This document shows, piece after piece, positions 56,101-64,000 of a DNA stretch of 64,000 nucleotides. The DNA comes from Gordionus sp. m RMFG-2023. Lineage: Eukaryota > Nematomorpha > Gordioida > Chordodea > Parachordodidae. The DNA is taken from positions 73,819,561 to 73,883,560 of the forward strand of contig NC_088775.1 in NCBI RefSeq assembly GCF_954871325.1. The letters run 5' to 3'. The notes beneath the pieces are model-generated. The model was not told where the DNA came from. It searched no databases and saw only the letters and a program-made list of their open reading frames with translations. A program made the position numbers and the translations under genes. Each line of letters opens with the position of its first letter. The stretch's first letter is position 1.

Positions 56101-58779
56101 TTAAAAAGACAAAAAGAAATATCAAAAATGAGAAGAAAAATAAATTGAGAAAAGATAGTAAGAATAATAAAGTAAAAAAATCGCAAGAAGTTAGAAATAA
56201 ACTAAGAAGGAATAATACAAATAAATAAAAATTTGAGAAAAATTGATAGGAAAAAATTTATAATTTTTTTTAAATAATATTTTAAAAAAATACGATTTTC
56301 CTTTTTTGAATGGGAATTTTCCTTTTCTAATTGACACTTTTCCTTTCTTGATTGGATCTTTTCCTTTTTTATTTGACATTTTCCTTTTTTGTTTGAAATT
56401 TTTAATTTTTTGATCAAACTTTTTATTAAACCTTTGCGACTTTACCTTTTTAGATTGACACTTTTCCTTTTTTGATTGGACCTTTTCCTTTTTTGATTGG
56501 ACCTTTTCCTTTTATGATTGAACTTTTCCTTTTTTGAATGGGAAACGCTGTATTTTAAAAAAAAATCAATTAAAAATTCCTAATAACTTATGAAATTTTC
56601 TCTTACATAGTATAATAGTATTTGAATGTAATCTTTTTTATAAATCGATTTCGATATAATATCATAAACAAATTTACAAAATTTAAGTCTGGGCTGGATT
56701 TTCAAAACCATCCCCTAACTTAAATAATTTGAAATTTTTATTTTTCAAAAACACTAGGATTTTTAAAAAAAATTGAAAATCAGTGGCTATTAATATCGAG
56801 TCAATACTTCGCCTCAGCCCTCGGATATCAGCTAAAAAGGTGATAATCGCTAAAACTAATGTTGTTAAACGGATCGATTTTTTAAACGGCCAACTCAATA
56901 TTTTAACCAAAAAGTATCAAGTTCATATATAGCAGTAACGTCTGGACACTATTAACATTTCAAGGCGTGTAATATTATTTTGGCTAAACTCTTAATTTAA
57001 AATCGACTAAATGGCGCTGTTTAACAACACTAGATGCAACTTTACAAACAATTAATTTGGAAGAAAAAAATTTGTTTAAATCAATCGATAATCAGATGCT
57101 TAAAATAAGGCTTTTTGAAAAAAGTCTGTTTGAATAGTGAACATTACGATGATTATAAAAAAAATTAAGTGCGCGTGATAATATTATAAAAATGATAAAT
57201 TACAATAACCAACTAATTATAACCGAAAATAGTCTCAAATAATACGCATTATATTATAACTTACGCGATTAAATTCGAAATGCCCCATCCGCCTTTGCCC
57301 CCTTCCCCATTCAGGCAAATTTTGGTTATTGTGCCTAATTTCCGAGTCATCGTTGCTAGCCCCCTGAGAGTATTCCCTGTCAATAATATGTTCGGTGTCG
57401 CGATTGTTCAAATTATGGTTGAAATCGGAATAAATCCTTCGCTTGGTATGCTGTCTCTCGTAGTTCAACCCTCCTCTTCTGTCGCCATCATACGGGTCAG
57501 TATTGTATCGAGGCGCGGTTTTGTAGGGAGTGCCAAATTCACGTGGAGAATCTATATTCAGCGAGCACAATGAGGGTATGTGAGAAATCTAATAGTAAAA
57601 GTAATTCGTTGAAGATTAAAATTGATAGTTATATATGTAAATTGATGACTCCTAATAAAACTTGGATTTTAAATTTGACAATAAAATTTATGTAAACTGA
57701 GTCAACCTTAAAATCGGACCAACTGTCTTCTGTGAATCAAATAAGATTAAATAAATATACTGTGTTCTAGAGGGTAATATAATATAAATACTAAAATGAA
57801 TTCCAGCGGTGAATCTAAAAAATAAGACTAGTTGAAATGTAACTTAGTCTTCTATTTTAAAAATTAAATTGTTTTAGAGTTAAAAATATGTATGGAAACT
57901 AAGTATGAACACACATTTTCGCTGTTATTTGGTATATTCGGAATAGGTAAGGAACGTTGATTGATATTTCGATCGGTTCGTCGATATCGATTTGCGAATT
58001 TATTTTTGTTAAAATTGTTATTGGTATTATTTTTGATTTTATTAACGTTGGACTTAGGCATGGGTGAATTAAGAGTTTTGTTGACGACAACGACTATGGA
58101 AGAGGGTTGAAGAATAGTGAGTAGTTTCTGGGGCGGCTTGATATCATCTTGAACTATTTTTGAAGCCTAAAATATTGTGAAATTTTAATTGGTATGTTAA
58201 ATAACCTCATTCTAAATTGTTCAGGCTTAATAATACAACCGCCTTGTACTGACATTATCCTCCGTGCTTCCATTTTGAACTAATACTAATTTTTTGATAA
58301 ACCGAAACTGATATTTACATAGAAATATAATTCAAGTTTTTACAATATTCGCTTAGTAAAAACCAACAAAGTAGATTTTTAATTCATTACAAAGTAGTCA
58401 AGCATCATTTTCAATTAGATTTATTATTTCATATATGTTAGTAGGTATATTCTAGGGATCACAAGTTGCACTTGGTATCGATATAATTATAGGACTGAAA
58501 TCATATAACATACTGCACTCTTGAGCAAATAATCTTAGCAGCGCCAATCAAAACAATTGTATTCCTACACGCCTTAACAATTCAGATATGAACCTATTAA
58601 CACAATCTTAAAACTATAAGATAAATATTTTAAAATTGCATAAGTAATTTTAATTTACTAGGTTTTTTATTTACTTTTTTTTGCACAGATGATTTGGCGG
58701 ATGAAACTGCTGATGAAATCTTGCTAGCAGCATTCGATTTTGATTTTTTTTCACGAGCGTCAATTTGATGCTTTGATTC
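44123..58779 (-). CDS. Unidentified 663-residue (plus missing start) protein in at least 13 exons
   Basis: Exons (minus): 58779-58675, 58166-57915, 57588-57265, 53267-53042, 52299-52038, 48993-48815, 48315-48256, 48111-48026, 45796-45747, 45411-45092, 44689-44649, 44332-44281 and 44157-44123 (stop). All junctions are GT...AG and phases match throughout (1992 bases). An optional 30-base exon at 58279-58250 also keeps phase. The start was not found; the first listed acceptor suggests earlier exons to the right. The protein is rich in Asn, Ser, Lys and Arg. Exon 3 has REFGTPYKTAPRYNTDPYDG and NLPEWGRGQRRMGHFEF, exon 5 is Ser/Lys-rich, exons 7-8 look helical or coiled (KVAIIKKTIEEEE, LEALEIKRQILLLELQREHL), and exon 10 has SGKGIRFFEDFSSLSEDS. 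LPEW next to Arg-rich sequence faintly recalls translation-repressor scaffolds (GIGYF, 4E-T), but I would not name it on that. An alternative start inside exon 7 (MAASDKLISS) would make this two genes. Confidence 0.75.
44841..45068. mobile_element. MITE with TAGTGCTCACAAATT ends in an intron
   Basis: Ends TAGTGCTCACAAATTAAAC and (complement of the right) AATGAGCACAAATTGATCG mark a 0.23-kb relative of the element at 11231-12839. It sits within about 24 bases of the splice donor at 45091 of the long minus-strand gene and makes up most of that intron. Confidence 0.65.
46000..47850. other. Intron of the long gene: AT-rich, element remnants
   Basis: The intron between exons at 48026 and 45796. 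It holds a MITE-like patch near 46350-46620 (GGTCCAGTAACAGTAAAGTC, AATTGGTCTAGCATTATTA). Near 47440-47840 there is another patch whose two sides carry GATGATCAAACGTCTTTC and GACAGACGTTTGATCATC, an inverted pair suggesting a ~0.38-kb MITE. No additional exon was seen. Confidence 0.45.
48390..48720. mobile_element. hAT-like non-autonomous fragment in an intron
   Basis: Carries GGCCGTATATTTTAAAAC, TTGCCATTATTGGCTATAAA and GCCGTGCAAATGATACTAT in the same order as 22860-22990, defining one family. The left part (CCCTAAGCCCGTCACGGGTA) and right part (GCCGAACCGGTATTTATATT) look like decayed ends. It lies about 100 bases downstream of the exon ending at 48815. Confidence 0.5.
49000..52035. other. 3-kb intron of the long gene, no gene signal
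   Basis: The intron between exons 52299-52038 and 48993-48815. It is AT-rich. The only recognisable pieces are a G/C-enriched patch at 50725-50830 (GTCAGACCTGCAGGTCCGGC, CGGATCGAACTAGGCCT), resembling hAT-like ends. The short frame at 49592-49801 has no supporting feature. Confidence 0.5.
52341..52925. mobile_element. hAT-like element with an internal MITE remnant
   Basis: The left part has GGGACGTACCGATATTTTTT and ATCGG motifs; the right part has ATCGGCCGATATCAATTTAA and GATCGGCCGCC. The right-hand module recurs at 63780-63870. Inside, at about 52677-52830, is the interior block of the TAGTGTTG MITE family (TTCAAAAACGGCTAACTCAA). Boundaries are approximate. Confidence 0.5.
55092..56550. mobile_element. 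Long near-palindromic (fold-back) element with CAGTGTTTCC ends
   Basis: A 1.46-kb element whose left arm (about 55092-55660) and right arm (about 55825-56550) are inverted repeats with a central loop of about 160 bp. Ends are CAGTGTTTCCATTCAAAAAA and (complement of the right) CAGCGTTTCCCATTCAAAAA, both flanked by TA, as for Tc1/mariner elements. Each arm starts with several AATCAAAAAAGGAAA-type units, then long purine/pyrimidine-biased sequence. No transposase. It sits in the 3.7-kb intron between the exons at 57265 and 53267. Transcripts through it could form a long hairpin. Confidence 0.85.
56857..57032. mobile_element. Short hAT-like MITE (TAGTGTTG family), copy 4
   Basis: 176 bp, ends TAATGTTGTTAAACGGAT and (complement of the right) TAGTGTTGTTAAACAGCGC, with the interior blocks ACGGCCAACTCAATATTTTA and TTTTGGCTAAACTC. 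Flanks GCTAAAAC and GATGCAAC match at 5 of 8 positions, so it is older than the copies at 13904 and 29043. Confidence 0.75.
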
Positions 58780-58799
58780 CTTACATAATTTTAATACGA

Positions 58800-60500
58800 T
58801 ATGTAAAAAAAATATTTATTAGTAAATAAAACTTCTTTTTTTAAAAATTTTAGAATAAATAGAAATCGGTTGAGTATGTATGACTCAACAATTTGAAATT
58901 CTCTGAATTTTACCCATCATGTTAGTTTTACTTTAATAAAATCATTAACTTTAATTATAGGGAGAAAAGAAACAATACATTAATAATAAAGGCTGTAACT
59001 ACAAATAAAAAATGAGCGAATATTACATAAATTAGTTATTTAGAACAATTAATTATATTTATTTATGCTATTTTATAATGTAATACTGAACATTCCCTAA
59101 TTCTACAATGTTAAAAAAATAGACTTGCTTTTCCTTAACGAAAAAAAAAACAAAAAAGTGTGAATATTCGGTCCTTCCGTAAAGTTTGTCAGTTATGCTT
59201 ATGGGAAATATGCAGAATTCTGACCACGAATTAAGGCTCGGCGGTTTAAGTTAAGATAGAAATTAATTTAGGTTCGGTTGATATATAAAGAGAAAAGAAT
59301 TTTCTTATTAATATTATAATATAAATAAAATAATGATTGAAATTATTTAAAAATAATATTTAAACATACAATTGAAACATTTGATTCTCCTTTGTCAAAT
59401 TATATCCATAAGGAGAAAGGAATAAATTTCATGGTTGAAAGAACTTCCATTAAGAAGTTGTAAGGATGTTATATTCATTATAATATTAAAAAAGAGAAGG
59501 TGGGAGGGGGGGGGGGGAGGGGATAAATAAATATCAAGAGTAGTATGCTAGTTTGGATTTCCTTATTTTTCATCTTCACTCTCTTTAAACCTCCCTCAAT
59601 ATAAAATATTATTATATTATTTTAATTATCATAACTATGATTAAATTATAGCCAATAATTTTATTTTGATTTTACCACCCCTATAGTTCCAAATAGACTT
59701 AGTTGGATGTTTTCAAAATAATAATCGATATGGGAAGAAATTATTGAAATTCCCAATTGGAAAACCAAATGAAAGGCGTTATTTTATTGAAACCATTTTA
59801 ATAGTAATTTCTATTAATTCCTGCATTTAGGAAATATAGAATAATTTAAATGTATATTTTTGTGTCCGATATTTAATTTTTCCAAATGGGTTGAAATGGA
59901 AAAGATTATGAGTTAACCTGGCAAATATTTAAACGAGTATATAAAATGCACTTATTAACATCAGAATGGAATAGCAATTCATCTTATTATAATTGATAAT
60001 TAAGCATTAAACGGGATAGTTGAACCAGATACATACAATCCAATATATTACTTAGTGTGGTTAAATGGCTGGTTTTACACGATCATGACCCTGGTTTTTG
60101 GTCGAAAAAATGAACCAGAACCAACCCAAACTAATGGGTTGATCTGGTCAGCCAAATTGATAGTAGCATCAACCCAAAACTAACTTATAATATATTATTG
60201 TGAATATTTTGCTCAATCATATTTTTATGCATAGAAAACGAATATTTCAATACTAACATAGAAATAATTATCCTTAATAATATTAGATTCCTTTTTTTAA
60301 TTGTTCTCTTCTAATAATCTGAAAATATTGTATAATTTTTAATTTACACTAGAATCTATTTTTATGTATATTTTTTTAATAATAACTATAAATAAAATCG
60401 AAATCCATTTTTATGTATATTTTTTTAATAATAATAATTAATTAATAAACATTCTGCCATATTGTTATTTTTTTTGCGCATTCTGTTTATAAAAGTGTGC
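58800..60500. other. AT-rich stretch upstream of the long gene's first traced exon
   Basis: The missing 5' exons of the long minus-strand gene would be expected here or further right, but I found no convincing start codon with a donor. It includes a 12-base G run in AGGTGGGAGG-type sequence at about 59495-59522 and a decayed TAGTGTTG-like MITE end at 60053 (TAGTGTGGTTAAATGGCTGG). Confidence 0.45.
59495..59522 (+). repeat. Poly-G tract
   Basis: An uninterrupted run of about twelve G within a purine-only stretch, striking in a genome this AT-rich. It may be a real quadruplex-prone site or a sequencing or assembly artefact. Confidence 0.8.
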
Positions 60501-61036
60501 GATAATCTCTTCATAATCTGTTTTTAGCAAGGATGTAAACCCGGCAAAATTTTTGCCCGGGTTCGGTTTGTTTAAGGTTAAAAAAATAGGTGGATTCGGT
60601 TCAGGGAAATATTTTAGAACCCGGGATTGGTTCCGGGTTTAGCTCGGGTTTAAGAATTTTCGAATTGATAAAAAAAAATATTTTATATTTTAATCATAAT
60701 TAAAAAACTAGACATAAATTTAAAAATAAATTTTTTATTTTATTTATAAGCAAAATATAATTAAAAATACAAAGCAAAGTCATGTATATATTTAAAAAAT
60801 TTTATTTAGACGTATTTCTTTAAATTAACAATATCCAATATAATAATTTTTACTTTGCTTGTTCACTTTCACTTTCCTCTAATTAATAATCTGAATAAGT
60901 TAAAAATTAAAAATAAATGGCGTAAATGAATTTAATTGTTTAAAATTTATTAACAATCCAATAGGAATTTTTGAGAATAAATTTTAAAAAATTTAAAAAT
61001 GAAGTAAATATTATAAAATGTCAGGTAAATAATTAA

Positions 61037-63208
61037 CAGGGATGTGAACCCGGACCCGGACCCTGAACTCGTATTTTGGCTGAACCCGAACCCTTTTAAA
61101 AAGTGGAGGGTTCAAGGGTTCAGGGTAAAAATTTTAACATATAAATTTTTTTTTTAAATAATGTAAAAATATTATTTTTAAAAAATAATATAAAATTTTT
61201 ATAATTTTATTAATTTTTTTCGTGGAATCATTTATTTTATATTCGCGCTTTTCTTTTGATTTTCTTCCTAAACTTCATTTCATTTTATTTAGAGATTGAT
61301 ACCATAAATTATTTTCTAATGTAAGTAATAATATTTTATTATGTAAATTTATTAATATGCTTTTTGCCTAAAAAAAAGCATTCATATTCAAACGTCTGAG
61401 GAGAATTTGATGAATGCTTTAGTTGAGCTTGTTACAATAAATGGAAGACCTTTCAATATTATTGAGGATTCCGGTTTAAAAAAATTATTGATCCTATTAG
61501 TAAGGCAATTGGAACATCAATTAACCGTTTATTAAGGACTTAGTGGTTGATGAATCGAAAAAAATGCAAGCAAAAATTATAAAAGAAACAAAAAACAAAT
61601 TAATTTCATTAAAAATGGATTCCGCTCAAAGATTAGGGAAAAATATTTTAGGAATAAATATACAATATATTAAAGGAAATAATATAATCTTAAGAAATTT
61701 AGCAATGAAGGAGATTAAAGAAAGTTCAACTTCTGAAAATATAAAAAGAATGATAATAGAAACTTTAAATAAATTCCATATTCCTTTAAGAAACGTTTAT
61801 ACCATTACTACGGATAATGGTGCTAATCTAGTCAAATCTATTAAATTATTAAATGAATGTTCATTGGACGAAATGGATGATATAGATATAAATAATGATG
61901 ATAATAATTTTGAGGACATAAGTGAATTTGACATACCGGAGATAATAAAAGATTTTTCCACGAAGATATACTGTATCAGATGTGCAGCCCACACACTACA
62001 ATTAGCTATTAATGATTCCCTCAAAAATAATATCTTTAAAACTATAATTGACAAAGCAAGGGATGTTGCAAAATATTTAAGAACTCCTACAATTGTACGA
62101 ATATAAAATCCATGAAAGACAAATGGCAATATTAGATTGCACAACCCGTTGGTCCTCTATCTGTATGATGCTAGAGCGATTAATAAGTTTAAAAGATTTC
62201 TGTGATGATTTTATTATAGGATCATGTGAAATCATTTTGTCAGAGGATGATTGAAATCAAATCAAAGACCTTACTAGGGTGTTGGTTCCTTTGAAAATTA
62301 CTACATTATGATTGCAGTCAGAACAGTTGTGTTTATCCGATTTTTATGGCATATGGGTGAGATGTCGATTAGAATTAGAAAAATTTACAAGTTCCTTTTC
62401 ATACGAAATATTAGAAAACATGAAAATACGAGAGCAACAATATTTGAAAAATAGTGTTGTGTATGCCTCAATATATTTAGATCCTCGATATCAAGTTCTA
62501 TTAAGTATTGAGCAAAAGCAAATGGCAATAGACCATCTCGACGATTTATGGCATAACCATAACTCTATTATTAACAATATATTGGAGGCTTCAACATCTA
62601 ATGGTTGTAGCGATAGTAATGATGATAGTAATATTGACGATCTCGAAATTTTATTATTAGATAGAGAAAAAAAAATAAAATTATCATCAGGATCAGATAG
62701 AAAGGTGAAAAAAATATCGATTGTATCTTTAATTGAAAAATTCTCAGAAGTTAAGAGAATTAATAGGGATAAAAATATAACATTCTGGGAGGAAAATTCT
62801 CTAATATATCCTGAATTGTATACCTTGTCTAGATTCGTCATGGCTGTACCGGCGACACAGGTACAATAATTTATATATTATAAAGATAACTATCTATTTT
62901 AGGTCAGCGTAGAACGTGGATTTTCTTCTTTGAAATACATATTGTCTAATTTATGTGGAAATCTCAAGGATGATATTTTAGAAGATATTATGATCGTTCG
63001 ATTGAATAAAATATTTAAAATTTAAATTATTTCATTTTGAATTATGAATGTGTATATATATTGAAGTATAATAAAAATGAATGAAAAAAAAGTCTTATTT
63101 TGAGTCATTATTTTTATGTTCCCTGGACCCGGAACCTGGGTCCTTTAAAAATTTATTACAGGACCCGAACCCGGACCCTTTTTTTTTGTTGAAGGGTTCA
63201 CATCCCTG
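61037..63208 (+). mobile_element. hAT transposon with perfect 8-bp target duplication
   Basis: A 2172-bp element with inverted ends CAGGGATGTGAACCC and GGGTTCACATCCCTG, flanked by identical ATAATTAA at 61029-61036 and 63209-63216. Subterminal GGACCCGGACCC-type repeats occur at both ends. It carries one transposase gene on the plus strand. The perfect ends and duplication point to a fairly recent insertion, though the gene is already damaged. Confidence 0.93.
61390..63025 (+). pseudogene. hAT transposase, degraded, with one recognisable intron
   Basis: The N-terminal part near 61400-61530 reads NALVELVTINGRPFNIIEDS, typical of hAT proteins, but a frame change follows. The main stretch at 61543-62106 has YTITTDNGANLVKS (catalytic-core region) and CIRCAAHTLQLAINDSLKNN. 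A second stretch at 62312-62869 has YASIYLDPRYQVLL and ends FVMAVPATQ. An intron at 62861-62902 (GT...AG, 42 bases) joins this to VSVERGFSSLKYILSNLCGN, the C-terminal dimerisation motif, ending with a stop at 63023-63025. There are at least two interruptions, around 61500-61545 and around 62100-62310, so the enzyme is unlikely to be active. Confidence 0.88.
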
Positions 63209-63779
63209 ATAATTAATATTTGTATTTACAATTATATAGATATCTTATATAAATTTAAATAATACACGGAACCCGGTTGAACCCGGATTCAAATAAAATT
63301 CCAGAGTTTGGTCCGGGGTTTTGAAAATTTTATAAACGGGGTTCAGGTTCGATTTAAGTTCAAATTTTTTCCCCAAAAACCTGGGTTTTCTTCTACGGCT
63401 TCGGGTTCGGTTCGAACCCCTAGTTTTTAGTGAAGCTGGTGATATTGACAGTTATCATAGCCGTAGGCTGACCTCTGATAAATTGGAAATTTTGGTATTT
63501 CTAAAAAGATTTTCGATATATTAATGTTAAATATTATTTTAAATATTTATTTCAAATTTCATAATATATTTGTTTATTACTTATTATATGTATAGATTAA
63601 TGTTATATAAAAGTGATTTAACAATAAAAATATTTAATATACTTTTAAAATTACAATTGAATTGAATATAAACTATAACTGATCATTGTAATATATTTAA
63701 ATGACATAAGTTAAGGTATAGTTAAATTATATATGTTATAATAATAAAAATTATATTCAAAATTAAAATTATTGGTATC

Positions 63780-63870
63780 TTTACAGAATACAAAATTAGA
63801 TATGACATCAGATCGGGAATCGGCCGATATCAATTTAATATCGGGAATATCGGATCGGCTCCCTAGGGCT
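63780..63870. mobile_element. hAT-like right-end fragment
   Basis: TTACAGAATACAAAATTAGA and ATCGGCCGATATCAATTTAA match 52836-52910 closely, so it is another copy of the right part of that element. The left part is not evident upstream. Confidence 0.5.
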
Positions 63871-63931
63871 AGGTGTGGAATAACTGTAAGCAGGGTCGAA
63901 TACAATCTAGATTGTCTCATATAAATATCTA

Positions 63932-64000
63932 CTAAGGGAGACCGGGCCTATATTTATCCATAAAAAATTTAAGAGCTATAAAAAATAGACTACGCAAATT
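63932..64000 (+). mobile_element. GGGAGACCGG-family element, cut by the window end
   Basis: The left end CTAAGGGAGACCGGGCCTAT is followed by ATTTATCCATAAAAAATTT, matching the copy at 18271-18330. The rest lies beyond the window. Confidence 0.55.

Larger units (their letters stand above)
60528..63422. mobile_element. Outer hAT-like element hosting a second hAT
   Basis: It starts CAAGGATGTAAACCCGGCAA and ends GGTTCGAACCCCTA, with proline/glycine-codon-like GGGTTCGG repeats at both ends. Identical 8-bp flanks GTTTTTAG at 60520-60527 and 63423-63430 show a target duplication. Once the inserted hAT (61037-63208) is set aside only about 0.7 kb remains, without coding capacity, so it is a non-autonomous element. 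Confidence 0.8.

Noticed and set aside
55871-56417. Phe/Leu- and Lys-rich minus-strand frames (55871-56125, 56191-56417)
   Set aside because: They read purine/pyrimidine-biased arms of the palindromic element and its AAAAAAGG units; no gene evidence.
57280-57573. Plus-strand 97-residue frame rich in Val/Pro
   Set aside because: Antisense of the minus-strand exon 57588-57265, which has perfect splice sites and matching phases.

Overview
The window looks like nuclear DNA of an AT-rich invertebrate animal. Two genes are secure by family: an MCM7 replicative-helicase subunit, and a TNFAIP8/TIPE-family protein, a family I know from animals. Introns are mostly short, AT-rich and GT...AG, several with a TAAG-type acceptor. 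I cannot name the lineage. Most of the sequence is transposable elements, often nested several deep.

Layout. From 0.6 to 16.6 kb the minus strand carries the 5' two-thirds of MCM7 in eleven phase-consistent exons; the C-terminal third lies beyond the left edge. Its sixth intron is about 11.8 kb long because of a four-deep nest: an 11.3-kb DNA transposon with ~0.7-kb inverted ends (4042-15308), holding a fold-back element with minisatellite ends (4156-7960) and a hAT transposon (8924-13149), each of which carries further insertions. The stretch 16.9-23.4 kb has no gene I can support, only scattered short non-autonomous elements. At 23.4-24.1 kb there is a one-exon TIPE gene on the plus strand. 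Two minus-strand genes follow: the last two exons of an unidentified gene (24.6-25.05 kb), and a complete five-exon, 371-residue Ser/Lys-rich, probably nuclear protein (25.4-28.3 kb). The region 28.3-32.6 kb is gene-free apart from one well-defined MITE and a minus-strand integrase-like relic.

From 32.7 to 42.8 kb there is a fossil Ty3/gypsy-type LTR locus: two direct LTR-like repeats flank one gag-pol copy and a nearly identical inverted partial copy. From 44.1 to 58.8 kb a long minus-strand gene can be traced through thirteen exons with matching phases and a stop, 663 residues so far, without a recognised domain; its start was not found. Its introns hold MITEs and a 1.46-kb near-palindrome. 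The right end (60.5-63.4 kb) is a hAT transposon, with a degraded transposase gene and perfect 8-bp target duplications, sitting inside another hAT-like element that has its own perfect duplication.

How the parts relate. The host genes are unrelated housekeeping, regulatory and unknown genes with no sign of co-regulation. The mobile elements dominate: they inflate introns, land within tens of bases of splice sites, and repeat as families across the window (a TAGTGTTG-ended hAT-like MITE, a GGGTSATTCC-ended long-TIR family, a TAGTGCNCACAAATT-ended family and a GGGAGACCGG-ended family). I found no single undescribed system. The most promising leads are the minisatellite-ended fold-back element, the long-TIR transposon with an unclassified DDE-like protein, the long hairpin at 55-56.5 kb, and the unidentified 663-residue gene.
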